A DNA stretch of 64,000 bases, from contig JAGZOP010000008.1 of the NCBI GenBank assembly GCA_018383195.1, positions 15,714 through 79,713 of the forward strand. Direction: 5' to 3'. Position 1 is the stretch's first letter; every line of letters starts with the position of its first letter. The DNA is from Clostridiaceae bacterium. GTDB taxonomy: Bacteria > Bacillota > Clostridia > Oscillospirales > Butyricicoccaceae. The position numbers and the translations under genes were made by a program. Under the pieces are notes generated by a model that was not told the origin of the DNA, made no database searches, and saw nothing but the letters and a program-made list of their open reading frames with translations. Positions 1-7,879 of this stretch are shown one piece after another.

Positions 1-339
1 GGTGCTTTTGACATCGTTCGAGAAAAGACCGACCGTGAACCCCTGGAGGTTTTCACTGAGGCGATGGAGAACATCATGCCGAGCCTGGAGGTTAAGGCAC
101 GTCGTGTAGGCGGCGCAACTTATCAGGTTCCGATGGAAGTTCGTCCGGAGCGCCGTCAGACTCTGGGTCTGCGCTGGATTACCAAGTACTCTCGCGCTCG
201 CTCTGAGAAGACCATGCGCGCACGCCTGGCTGGCGAGATTCTCGATGCAGCTAACAATCTGGGCGGCTCTGTCAAGAAGCGTGAGGACACGCACAAGATG
301 GCAGAGGCGAACAAGGCATTCGCTCACTACCGTTACTAA
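1..339 (+). CDS. rpsG: 30S ribosomal protein S7, 3' end (partial)
   Basis: This is the C-terminal part of ribosomal protein S7, which binds the 3' major domain of 16S rRNA and starts assembly of the 30S head. The frame is open from the first base, so roughly the first 44 of the usual 156 residues lie outside the window. The 112 visible residues include the S7 segments LGLRWI, SEKTM and a typical Tyr-rich end (AHYRY). It sits 31 bp ahead of fusA in the usual str operon order (rpsL-rpsG-fusA-tuf), so it is expected to be co-transcribed with it. Identification is by recognised sequence and by context. Confidence 0.96.
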   Translation, partial: GAFDIVREKTDREPLEVFTEAMENIMPSLEVKARRVGGATYQVPMEVRPERRQTLGLRWITKYSRARSEKTMRARLAGEILDAANNLGGSVKKREDTHKMAEANKAFAHYRY

Positions 340-370
340 TTAACGGCAGCAGTTCGAAAGGAGAGCAAAC

Positions 371-2476
371 ATGCCTAGAGAATATTCTCTGGAAAGAACC
401 AGAAATATCGGTATCATGGCGCACATTGATGCCGGCAAGACCACTACCACCGAGCGTATTCTTTACTACACCGGTGTAAACTACAAGGTTGGCGATACCC
501 ATGACGGTACCGCTACCATGGACTGGATGGCACAGGAGCAGGAGCGCGGTATCACCATTACCTCTGCTGCAACCACCTGCCACTGGTCTGGCTCCCGCCA
601 GCAGTATCCGGAGCACCGCATCAACATTATCGACACCCCGGGTCACGTTGACTTCACCATCGAGGTTCAGCGTTCCCTGCGTGTTCTTGACGGTTCGGTG
701 ACCGTATTCTGCGCAAAGGGCGGCGTAGAGCCGCAGTCTGAGACCGTTTGGCATCAGGCTGACGATTACAAGGTTCCGCGTATGGCGTTCGTCAACAAGA
801 TGGACATCATGGGCGCAGACTTCTTCAACGTCGTTCAGATGATGAAGGACCGTCTGAAGTGTAATGCTGTTCCGATCCAGCTCCCGATCGGCAAGGAAGA
901 TACCTTCAAGGGTATCATCGACCTGATGACCATGCGCGCCGAGGTTTACTACGACGACATGGGCAAGGACATCCGCGACGAGGACATCCCGGCTGATCTG
1001 ATGGATCAGGCGCAGGAGTACCACGACGCAATGGTAGAGTCCATCTGCGAACTCGACGAGGAACTCATGATGAAGTACCTCGAGGGCGAGGAGATCTCGG
1101 TGGACGAGCTCAAGGCTGCTCTGCGTAAGGGCGTCTGCAACGTAGAGATCATCCCGGTTATGTGCGGCACCGCATATCGCATGAAGGGCGTACAGATGCT
1201 TCTGGACGCTGTTGTCGACTACATGCCGGCTCCGACCGACGTACCGGCGATCAAGGGCGTGAATCCGGAGACCGAGGAAGAGGACGTTCGTCACTCGACC
1301 GACGAGGAGCCGTTCGCTGCTCTGGCGTTTAAGATCATGACCGACCCGTATGTAGGTCGTCTGACTTTCTTCCGTGTATATTCCGGCGTGCTGAACGCAG
1401 GTTCTTCCGTCCTGAACGCAACCAAGGGCAACCGTGAGCGTATGGGTCGTATCCTGCAGATGCATGCAAATGCACGTAAGGACATTGAAACCGTTTACTC
1501 GGGCGATATCGCTGCTGCGGTAGGCCTGAAGAATACTACTACCGGTGACACGCTGTGCGATGAAAAGCACCCGATCATCCTGGAGTCCATGAACTTCCCG
1601 GAGCCGGTTATCCGTGTTGCAATCGAGCCGAAGACCAAGGCGGGTCAGGAGAAGATGGGCATTGCGCTGGCAAAGCTGGCGGAAGAGGACCCGACCTTCC
1701 GTACCTGGACCGACGAGGAAACCGGTCAGACCATCATCGCCGGTATGGGCGAGCTGCATCTGGAAATCATCGTTGACCGTCTGCTGCGTGAATTCAAGGT
1801 AGAGGCAAACGTTGGCGAACCCCAGGTTGCTTACAAGGAGACCATCCGCCGCTCGGCAGACGTTGATCAGAAGTACGCACGTCAGTCTGGTGGTAAGGGT
1901 CAGTACGGTCACGTTAAGATCATTGTTGAGCCGAACGAGTCCGGTAAGGGCTACGAGTTCATCAACAAGGTTGTCGGCGGCGCAATCCCGAAGGAATACA
2001 TCGAGCCTGTTAACCAGGGTATTCAGGGTGCAATGCAGGCCGGCGTACTGGCTGGTTATCCGGTTGTTGACGTAAAGGTTACCCTGTATGATGGTTCTTA
2101 CCATGAAGTCGACTCCTCGGAGATGGCATTTAAGATTGCTGGTTCTATGGCGTTCAAGGAAGCAATGCGCAAGGCTGATCCGGTTCTGATGGAGCCGATC
2201 ATGCAGGTTGACGTTATGGTTCCGGAGGACTACATGGGCGACGTTATCGGCGGCCTCAACGCACGCCGTGGTCAGATCCAGGGCATGGAACCGCGCGGCG
2301 GCGTACAGGCAATCGGTGCAGCAGTTCCGCTGTCCGAGATGTTCGGTTACGCAACTGCTCTGCGTTCCTCTACTCAGGGTCGTGGCCAGTACACCATGCA
2401 GCCGAGCCACTACACCGAGGTTCCGAAGTCGGTACAGGAAAAAATTATCGACGCTCGCACCAAAAATCACGACTAA
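371..2476 (+). CDS. fusA: Elongation factor G
   Basis: EF-G is the GTPase that translocates tRNA and mRNA on the ribosome and, with RRF, recycles ribosomes. At 701 residues it has normal length. The P-loop AHIDAGKT is at residues 17-24, the G3 motif DTPGH is near residue 90, and NKMD follows near 145. The C-terminal domains contain the conserved GQYGHV and SEMFGYA segments. The start ATG follows AAAGGAGAG at 9-bp spacing. Codon use is strongly biased (GTT, CGT, GGC), as expected for a highly expressed gene. It lies between rpsG and tuf in the str operon. It looks intact and shows none of the substitutions seen in the tetracycline-protection paralogues. Confidence 0.98.
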   Translation: MPREYSLERTRNIGIMAHIDAGKTTTTERILYYTGVNYKVGDTHDGTATMDWMAQEQERGITITSAATTCHWSGSRQQYPEHRINIIDTPGHVDFTIEVQRSLRVLDGSVTVFCAKGGVEPQSETVWHQADDYKVPRMAFVNKMDIMGADFFNVVQMMKDRLKCNAVPIQLPIGKEDTFKGIIDLMTMRAEVYYDDMGKDIRDEDIPADLMDQAQEYHDAMVESICELDEELMMKYLEGEEISVDELKAALRKGVCNVEIIPVMCGTAYRMKGVQMLLDAVVDYMPAPTDVPAIKGVNPETEEEDVRHSTDEEPFAALAFKIMTDPYVGRLTFFRVYSGVLNAGSSVLNATKGNRERMGRILQMHANARKDIETVYSGDIAAAVGLKNTTTGDTLCDEKHPIILESMNFPEPVIRVAIEPKTKAGQEKMGIALAKLAEEDPTFRTWTDEETGQTIIAGMGELHLEIIVDRLLREFKVEANVGEPQVAYKETIRRSADVDQKYARQSGGKGQYGHVKIIVEPNESGKGYEFINKVVGGAIPKEYIEPVNQGIQGAMQAGVLAGYPVVDVKVTLYDGSYHEVDSSEMAFKIAGSMAFKEAMRKADPVLMEPIMQVDVMVPEDYMGDVIGGLNARRGQIQGMEPRGGVQAIGAAVPLSEMFGYATALRSSTQGRGQYTMQPSHYTEVPKSVQEKIIDARTKNHD

Positions 2477-2482
2477 AAGTAG

Positions 2483-2532
2483 TTGATTTTTTCAGTGGTT
2501 TGATTTAGAATAATCTTACCAGTGACTATAAT
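2483..2532 (+). promoter_or_regulatory. Candidate internal promoter(s) for tuf
   Basis: In the 85-bp gap between fusA and tuf, TTGATT (2483-2488) is followed 17 bp later by TAGAAT (2506-2511). A perfect TATAAT also occurs at 2527-2532, 17 bp after a weak TTTAGA. Either could give tuf extra transcription beyond read-through from the str operon, which is common for tuf. This rests on sequence match only. Confidence 0.5.
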
Positions 2533-2561
2533 GGACTAATTCATTAAGGAGGCTATTCAAA

Positions 2562-3764
2562 ATGGCAAAGGAAAAATTTGACCGCTCCCTGCCGCACGTA
2601 AACATTGGCACCATCGGCCACGTTGACCACGGCAAGACCACTCTGACCGCTGCAATCACCAAGGTTCTGGCTCTGGCTGGCGATGCTGAGTATCAGGCAT
2701 ACGACGCAATCGACAAGGCACCGGAGGAGAAGGAGCGCGGCATTACCATCAACACTTCTCACGTTGAGTATCACACCGCTACCCGTCACTACGCACACGT
2801 TGACTGCCCGGGCCATGCTGACTACGTTAAGAACATGATCACCGGTGCTGCTCAGATGGACGGCGCTATCCTGGTTGTATCCGCTGCTGACGGCCCGATG
2901 CCGCAGACCCGTGAGCACATCCTGCTGTCCCGTCAGGTAGGCGTTCCCTACATCGTTGTATTCATGAACAAGGCTGACCAGGTTGACGACGAGGAGCTGC
3001 TCGATCTCGTAGAGATGGAGATCCGTGAGCTGCTGTCCTCCTACGATTTCCCGGGCGACGACGTTCCGGTAATCCGTGGTTCCGCTCTGAACGTTCTGAC
3101 CTGTGAGTCCACCGATCCGAACGCTCCGGAGTACGCTTGCATCCGCGAGCTGATGGAAGCTGTTGACACCTACATCCCGACCCCGGACCGTGCTGCTGAC
3201 AAGCCGTTTATCATGCCGGTCGAGGACGTATTCTCCATCACTGGCCGTGGTACCGTTGCTACCGGTCGTGTAGAGCGTGGCGTTCTGAAGATGGGCGAGG
3301 AAGTTGAAATCGTAGGTCTGATGGACGCTCCCCGCAAGACCGTTGTTACCGGCATCGAGATGTTCCGCAAGCTGCTGGACTACGCTGAGGCTGGCGACAA
3401 CATCGGTGCTCTGCTCCGTGGTATCCAGAAGACCGACATCGAGCGCGGTCAGGTTCTGGCTAAGCCGGGTTCCATCCATCCGCACACCAAGTTCAAGGGT
3501 CAGGTTTACGTTCTGAAGAAGGAAGAGGGCGGCCGTCATACTCCGTTCTTCAACAACTACCGTCCCCAGTTCTACTTCCGTACCACCGACGTTACCGGTG
3601 TTATCTCCCTGCCGGAAGGCACTGAGATGTGCATGCCGGGCGATAACGTTGAGATGGACGTTGAGCTGATCACCCCGATCGCTATCGAGGAAGGTCTGCG
3701 TTTCGCTATCCGTGAGGGTGGCCGTACCGTAGGTTCCGGCGTCGTTGTTGCAATCAACGAGTAA
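2562..3764 (+). CDS. tuf: Elongation factor Tu
   Basis: EF-Tu delivers aminoacyl-tRNA to the ribosomal A site as a GTP complex. The 400 residues match the family length. The P-loop GHVDHGKT is at residues 19-26, followed by DCPGH and NKAD; domains 2 and 3 follow, with the conserved GRGTVATGR segment. The ATG is preceded by AAGGAGG at good spacing. It is the last gene of the str operon here and is closed by a strong terminator. Codon bias matches fusA and indicates very high expression. Confidence 0.98.
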   Translation: MAKEKFDRSLPHVNIGTIGHVDHGKTTLTAAITKVLALAGDAEYQAYDAIDKAPEEKERGITINTSHVEYHTATRHYAHVDCPGHADYVKNMITGAAQMDGAILVVSAADGPMPQTREHILLSRQVGVPYIVVFMNKADQVDDEELLDLVEMEIRELLSSYDFPGDDVPVIRGSALNVLTCESTDPNAPEYACIRELMEAVDTYIPTPDRAADKPFIMPVEDVFSITGRGTVATGRVERGVLKMGEEVEIVGLMDAPRKTVVTGIEMFRKLLDYAEAGDNIGALLRGIQKTDIERGQVLAKPGSIHPHTKFKGQVYVLKKEEGGRHTPFFNNYRPQFYFRTTDVTGVISLPEGTEMCMPGDNVEMDVELITPIAIEEGLRFAIREGGRTVGSGVVVAINE

Positions 3765-3797
3765 TTTTCGTCCCTGACGAATTGATATTGCCTAAGA

Positions 3798-3830
3798 AAG
3801 CCCGTCCGGTGCAAACCGGACGGGCTTTTT
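3798..3830 (+). terminator. Rho-independent terminator of the str operon
   Basis: A perfect 13-bp stem (arms 3798-3810 and 3815-3827, AAGCCCGTCCGGT on the left) with a GCAA tetraloop runs into a T tract just after tuf. Confidence 0.93.
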
Positions 3831-3836
3831 CTGTAT

Positions 3837-3870
3837 AAAAAATCCTTCCCTTTAGGGAAGGATTTTTTTT
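3837..3870. terminator. Bidirectional terminator between tuf and the VanZ-like gene
   Basis: A 10-bp stem (arms 3841-3850 and 3855-3864) with a TTTA loop is flanked by A residues on one side and T8 on the other, so it can stop transcription from both sides. It directly follows the stop codon of the minus-strand VanZ-like gene. Confidence 0.85.
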
Positions 3871-4414
3871 ATAACATTGCTTTCCACCAGTTTTGCTTGT
3901 GAAACAGCCGCCGCAGCAGCGTAAAAAGCGCGAATCCCAAAAGACCGCCGGTCAGATTCATGATAACATCGTCAATATCGGCGCTGCGTCCGATAAAATA
4001 TTGGACAATTTCAATCGAAACGGTTGTACCCAAGACAGCAAGACCGGTGCGATACCAATGGCGCAATTTGAGCATTGCAAGAGGAAGCAGAAGACCGTAG
4101 GGAATAAACATTGCAATATTGAGGAAAAGCTGTTCGAGCATTTTCTCCATGCCCATCAAGTAGGTTTCATGCACCCAAGAGAAGGGACGCAGATTGAGGA
4201 AGTAATGATCTGGCGGAAACTGAATGGGGAAGATCCACAGGATGGTTAAATAAATCAGGGAAAAGATGCAGCCGAGTAAGGCATAGCGTACTAAATGATA
4301 GAGCAGGCTGCGTTTTCCGAGCTGTTTGCGGCGCACCGCCCAAAAGGGCAGATAGAGGAGTGCACTGAGTACCGCAATGACGGGTAAGACAAAAATGACA
4401 AAGTAGATGAGCAT
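3869..4414 (-). CDS. VanZ-like membrane protein
   Basis: A 181-residue integral membrane protein of the VanZ-like family, some members of which lower sensitivity to teicoplanin or related lipoglycopeptides. The exact chemistry is unknown. The frame begins further upstream, but the ATG at 4414 was chosen because AAGGAGG sits 5 bp ahead of it. There are about five hydrophobic segments. The family hallmarks near the C terminus are visible: NIAMFIPYG, SIEIVQ and the DIDDVIMNLTGG motif. It is a single-gene unit with its own strong promoter and terminators on both sides. The promoter carries an inverted repeat also found before the MacA/MacB-type operon at 54.7 kb, which points to a role in envelope stress or antimicrobial response. 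Family assignment is firm; the substrate is unknown. Confidence 0.85.
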   Translation of the reverse strand: MLIYFVIFVLPVIAVLSALLYLPFWAVRRKQLGKRSLLYHLVRYALLGCIFSLIYLTILWIFPIQFPPDHYFLNLRPFSWVHETYLMGMEKMLEQLFLNIAMFIPYGLLLPLAMLKLRHWYRTGLAVLGTTVSIEIVQYFIGRSADIDDVIMNLTGGLLGFALFTLLRRLFHKQNWWKAML

Positions 4415-4436
4415 GGGAACCTCCTTGTGTACTATC

Positions 4437-4489
4437 TGTATTATTAGTCCTAGTACAGATAGTATACGATAAGGAATCCACGATGTCAA
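4437..4489 (-). promoter_or_regulatory. VanZ-like gene promoter with inverted-repeat operator
   Basis: Read on the minus strand, TTGACA (4484-4489), a 17-bp spacer and TATACT (4461-4466) make a consensus sigma-A promoter. Three bases after the -10 begins TGTACTA-N7-TAATACA (4437-4457), an imperfect dyad in the likely initial transcribed region. A wider dyad, ACTATCTGTA/TACAGATAGT (4431-4463), surrounds it. The position suits repressor binding. The shape resembles operators of GntR (YtrA-type) regulators; that assignment is inference. Confidence 0.75.
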
Positions 4490-4498
4490 GCAGCGTCG

Positions 4499-4534
4499 AA
4501 AAAACCGTCCACCTGCTTTTTAGCAGATGGACGG
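4499..4534 (-). terminator. Terminator of fbp
   Basis: A 12-bp hairpin (arms 4505-4516 and 4523-4534, one wobble) is followed on the minus strand by T6. It lies just past the fbp stop codon. Confidence 0.85.
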
Positions 4535-4542
4535 CTGTAACC

Positions 4543-6474
4543 TCAGAATCGTTCGCCAAGCAAACCTTCGCGGTAGAGTGACAGCAGAGCTTCCAAATCT
4601 TCGATCTTTTCGCGGAATCCCTCGCCGGCATCGGTGTCCGCGACCGTCAAGCGGCGCGGCATGCGCTCCACGATATGAACAGAGGAAGTCATTTCTGCGA
4701 GCGTGTGCTGGTCGTCTGCGGGCTGGAAGGGCATATGCTCAGCAAGCTCAATATTGTGTGAGTTGAAGATGAGCGTATAGCCTGCAATGCCGGTTTTAGA
4801 TTGGTATGCTTTGGAGATGCCGCCATCAATGACAAACAGGCGACCGCCTGCCTTGACCGGATTTTCTCCATTCTTAACCGGAACGTGACCATTGACAATG
4901 TGTGCGTGTTCGGGGTCTAAGCCGAATTCCTCAAGAATCTTGCGGCACTGTGCGGGGTCTTCGTAGCAGTGATAGTAGGGGTTCATGGGTTCGGACTGGA
5001 GCGAAGGCTCGGCAATAAAGCAGCGTTCAAAGGTGGTCATCCGGTCTTTGCCAAACACCGGAGATTTGGCGCCGCACCAGAGATACCACATCAAATCTAC
5101 GCTGCTCTGGTCGCCGGTGTAATACGCCTGACGCACCCGCTGATCGAGGTGATCGAGCAGCGCCTTGCCCGAGAAGCGACCATGATTGAGTTCAAGCGTA
5201 TCAAATTGACCTGAGGTGGTCATGGGGATACAGCCGTGGTACAGCAGGTTGTTGTTCGAGACTTTGTACATCGCGCCATGGGTATAGAGATACTCAATAT
5301 GGCGGCGCAGACGCGCGCTGTGCTGAAAAGAAGCGAGCGTATTTTCAACCAGAATTTCCTCCGCTTCGCTCAGCTGATACGGGTCATCGGGGTCAACGGT
5401 CGGGAAATTGGTATCCAGCATGGGGTATTCCTGACCGTCGAGCCGGATGACACCGCGCGCAAAATCAACCTTGTCGAGCAGCAGGCGTCCTTCCATACCA
5501 TATTCCGGATGGCGGCGGATGAGCTGACCCTCGAGTTTGAACAGGATGATTGCAACCGCCTTGTGCATTTTCGCAGCGAGCTGCGGATCGACAGGATCGT
5601 ACTTGTTTTCGTCCAGCACGTGCGGCTGGAAACGTGCACAGGGGTCGTCCTGATAGGTTTCTGCCGCAAACATCGACAGCGGCCGGAGATTGATTCCATA
5701 GCCATCCTCAAGCACATCGAAGGAATTGTAGCTGATGGCAATTTTAAGCACGTTGAACAGGCAGACGCGGTTGCCGCTCATGGCACCCATCCAGTTGATA
5801 TCGTGGTTGCCCCACTGGATATCTACATCGTGGTATTTCATCAGTTCATCCAGAATCATATCAGCGCGCGGACCGCGGTCAAAAATATCACCGATGATGT
5901 GCAGATGATCGACGGTAAGCTGCTGAATCAGGTGGCACAGTGCGGTAATCAGCGGGTCAGACACGCCAGCCTTGACGGTCGAGGCGATCAGTTCACGGAA
6001 ATAGCGGCGCTTGTCCGGGTCGGTATCGTCGGTCTGGAGCAGTTCGTCAATGAGAAAAGAATAGTTGTCGTCCATCGCCTTGTGGACACGTTTGCGCGTA
6101 TATTTGGCTGCTACATCGCGGCAGACCAGAACAAGGCGTCCCACGGTCAGCTCAGACCATTCGGCAAAGCGCGGGCAGGTACGGCGCTTATAGCTCAGCA
6201 TGGCTTCGGGGTAGTAAATCAGCGCAGCCAGTTCAGCGCGGTCAGATTCCAGAATAGAGTGGGAAAATAATGCTTCGATTTTATCGCGGATGACACCTGA
6301 GCCGGAGCGCAGCAGATGGATAAAAGCTTCATGTTCGCCGTGCAGGTCGCTGAAATAATATTCGGTTCCTTTGGGGAGGCAGAGCGTTGCCGTCATGCCT
6401 ACAATGGCATTTGACACCGATTCAATGGTGGGATATTGTTCACTCAGCAGTTGATAGTACTGAAAATCCTTCAT
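4543..6474 (-). CDS. fbp: Fructose-1,6-bisphosphatase, class III
   Basis: This is the Firmicutes-type class III FBPase, which hydrolyses fructose-1,6-bisphosphate to fructose-6-phosphate in gluconeogenesis. The 643 residues match the family length. It carries a calcineurin-like metallophosphatase core: DLHGEHE at residues 43-49, then GDIFDRGPR and GNHDINW near residues 200-230, which bind two metal ions. The C-terminal half has the INGHVPVK-type segment (here VNGHVPV) typical of the class. The ATG follows GAAGGAGAAC. It appears monocistronic with its own terminator. Class I and II FBPases have unrelated folds, so the call is secure. Confidence 0.95.
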   Translation of the reverse strand: MKDFQYYQLLSEQYPTIESVSNAIVGMTATLCLPKGTEYYFSDLHGEHEAFIHLLRSGSGVIRDKIEALFSHSILESDRAELAALIYYPEAMLSYKRRTCPRFAEWSELTVGRLVLVCRDVAAKYTRKRVHKAMDDNYSFLIDELLQTDDTDPDKRRYFRELIASTVKAGVSDPLITALCHLIQQLTVDHLHIIGDIFDRGPRADMILDELMKYHDVDIQWGNHDINWMGAMSGNRVCLFNVLKIAISYNSFDVLEDGYGINLRPLSMFAAETYQDDPCARFQPHVLDENKYDPVDPQLAAKMHKAVAIILFKLEGQLIRRHPEYGMEGRLLLDKVDFARGVIRLDGQEYPMLDTNFPTVDPDDPYQLSEAEEILVENTLASFQHSARLRRHIEYLYTHGAMYKVSNNNLLYHGCIPMTTSGQFDTLELNHGRFSGKALLDHLDQRVRQAYYTGDQSSVDLMWYLWCGAKSPVFGKDRMTTFERCFIAEPSLQSEPMNPYYHCYEDPAQCRKILEEFGLDPEHAHIVNGHVPVKNGENPVKAGGRLFVIDGGISKAYQSKTGIAGYTLIFNSHNIELAEHMPFQPADDQHTLAEMTSSVHIVERMPRRLTVADTDAGEGFREKIEDLEALLSLYREGLLGERF

Positions 6475-6578
6475 GGCATGTTCTCCTTCTTCGATTTCTA
6501 TGAGTCTATCGTATCATAGCAGGCAGGTGCATGCAAGGTTGGTATTTCAAAGAAAAACCGAAAAACATAGAATATTGC

Positions 6579-6607
6579 TTGTGAATTGCGCATAGATATG
6601 TTAAAAT
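6579..6607 (+). promoter_or_regulatory. Candidate promoter for the 61-residue protein
   Basis: TTGTGA (6579-6584) and TAAAAT (6602-6607) are 17 bp apart, about 75 bp upstream of the start codon. Sequence match only. Confidence 0.5.
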
Positions 6608-6683
6608 AATGACAATCAGATCTGTCTGGTTGGGGGCAGACGCCCTACATATCAAGATTAGAATGACGGAAAGGAAGACTACT

Positions 6684-6869
6684 ATGAAGAAGCTTTGGTG
6701 TGCATTCCGCCGCAGAGACGCGGTTGGCGCGAAGATTTGTGTTGCTCTGGCTGAGACCGAGGGCCGCGTTCGTCTGTGCCCGTACGCGACTGAGCCGGAA
6801 GCAGTTGAGAAGTGCCCGGACTATGCGTTCAACACCCGTCCAGAAGGTGAAGACGAAGGCGTCGAGTAA
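6684..6869 (+). CDS. Small Cys-containing protein of unknown function (61 aa)
   Basis: I do not recognise this gene. The frame is open from 6609, but the ATG at 6684 follows GGAAAGGAAG, giving a 61-residue protein that starts MKKLWCAF. It has four cysteines (residues 6, 19, 32 and 39), a basic N-terminal third (FRRRD) and a very acidic tail (EGEDEGVE). It has a promoter-like sequence upstream and a hairpin terminator immediately downstream. Codon use (CGT, GTT, GGC) resembles the highly expressed fusA/tuf genes, which favours it being a real, well-expressed gene. The cysteine spacing does not match a metal-binding motif I know. Confidence 0.7.
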   Translation: MKKLWCAFRRRDAVGAKICVALAETEGRVRLCPYATEPEAVEKCPDYAFNTRPEGEDEGVE

Positions 6870-6882
6870 GAGCCACGTAAAG

Positions 6883-6924
6883 ACGGTCCTCGGGCGGCCA
6901 GCGTGCCGCTGGGGGACCGTTTTC
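6883..6924 (+). terminator. Terminator after the 61-residue protein
   Basis: ACGGTCC (6883-6889) pairs with GGACCGT (6914-6920) around a GC-rich inner stem, followed by TTTTC. Confidence 0.75.
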
Positions 6925-6962
6925 TGTTATTATGAAAATAGATTGGAAAAGGAGAAAACGAC

Positions 6963-7736
6963 GTGCAAAAAGATAAGAAGCGCCGCTGGACCGTGCGCGG
7001 TGTGCTGTCGGTCTTTGTACTGATGACCATTGTCCGTCAGGGCTTTCTGCATAACTATGAAGGCGTCTTTATGGGCGTACTGACCTTGCTTCTGTTCTGC
7101 ATTCCCACGTTCATTGAACGCAGGACGAGCATTGACCTGCCGCCCGTTTTAGAGGGTATTATCTACTGCTTCATCTTTGCAGCGGAAATCCTAGGCGAAG
7201 TCAATTCGTTTTATACGCGCATTCCCTATTGGGATACCATGCTGCATACCATCAACGGATTTCTAATGGCAGCGATTGGGTTTGCGCTGGTCGATATTTT
7301 TAACCGGTCAGAACGGTTTTCCATTAAGCTGTCTCCGCTGTTTTTGGCAATCGTAGCGTTCTGCTTTTCCATGACAGTGGGTGTGCTGTGGGAATTTTTT
7401 GAGTTCTTTATGGATACCTATTTTGCAACCGATATGCAGAAGGACTGGATTGTCAATGCAATTCATTCGGTTATGTTCAATCCGGATGGACTCAATCGGG
7501 TGGGGCATGTGCAGATTGAGTCGCTGCTTGTCAACGGCGAAGATTGGATTGCGAAATATGGCGGCTATATCGACATCGGATTGATCGATACCATGAAAGA
7601 TTTGATTGTAAACTTTATTGGAGCCGTCGTTTTTTCGGTCATCGGATATTTTTACGTAAAGAGCCGCGGAAAGGGCAAGTTTGCAAGCCAGTTTATCCCT
7701 AAGGTGCTGAAATATACGAAAATGAATAAAAAGTAA
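6963..7736 (+). CDS. Conserved integral membrane protein (DUF2238/YjdF-like)
   Basis: A 257-residue polytopic membrane protein with about six hydrophobic segments. The start is GTG, preceded by AAAAGGAG. The segment WDTMLHTINGF near residue 92 and a second region VLWEFFEFFMD resemble the DUF2238 (YjdF-like) family, whose function is unknown. The residues after the second motif form an insertion of about 60 residues before the last membrane segment. It lies between the 61-residue protein and the pst operon with its own terminator, so it seems to be transcribed alone. The family resemblance is from memory and moderate. Confidence 0.7.
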   Translation: MQKDKKRRWTVRGVLSVFVLMTIVRQGFLHNYEGVFMGVLTLLLFCIPTFIERRTSIDLPPVLEGIIYCFIFAAEILGEVNSFYTRIPYWDTMLHTINGFLMAAIGFALVDIFNRSERFSIKLSPLFLAIVAFCFSMTVGVLWEFFEFFMDTYFATDMQKDWIVNAIHSVMFNPDGLNRVGHVQIESLLVNGEDWIAKYGGYIDIGLIDTMKDLIVNFIGAVVFSVIGYFYVKSRGKGKFASQFIPKVLKYTKMNKK

Positions 7737-7742
7737 CGGGTT

Positions 7743-7778
7743 AAGCCTTCTTTTCGGGTACGAAAAGGGGGCTTTTTT
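7743..7778 (+). terminator. Terminator after the DUF2238-like gene
   Basis: A 14-bp stem with two wobbles (arms 7743-7756 and 7761-7774) and a GGTA loop ends in T6. Confidence 0.85.
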
Positions 7779-7780
7779 AT

Positions 7781-7835
7781 TTTACATACACTTTACAAAC
7801 AGGTGGGGGCAGACTTTACAATCGGTCGGTAAACT
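7781..7835 (+). promoter_or_regulatory. Probable Pho box and promoter of the pst operon
   Basis: TTTACA occurs at 7781-7786 and 7792-7797, exactly 11 bp apart, and again at 7815-7820, followed by a possible -10, TAAACT (7830-7835), without a good -35. Direct TT-A-A-type hexamers at 11-bp steps are the known pattern of PhoP binding in Bacillus, and the operon encodes its own PhoP/PhoR pair. Phosphate-starvation control is inferred. Confidence 0.65.
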
Positions 7836-7879
7836 AATAGCTGTAAGAGAAAGCAATGTAAAAAAGGAGATTGATTCAA

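Noticed and set aside
272..2470. A 732-codon open frame antisense to fusA
   Set aside because: It is a shadow of the strongly biased EF-G codons: the translation is low-quality and matches no family, and the plus-strand EF-G is complete and certain.
2553..3539. A 328-codon frame antisense to tuf
   Set aside because: Mirror of EF-Tu codon bias, no ribosome site, no recognisable protein.
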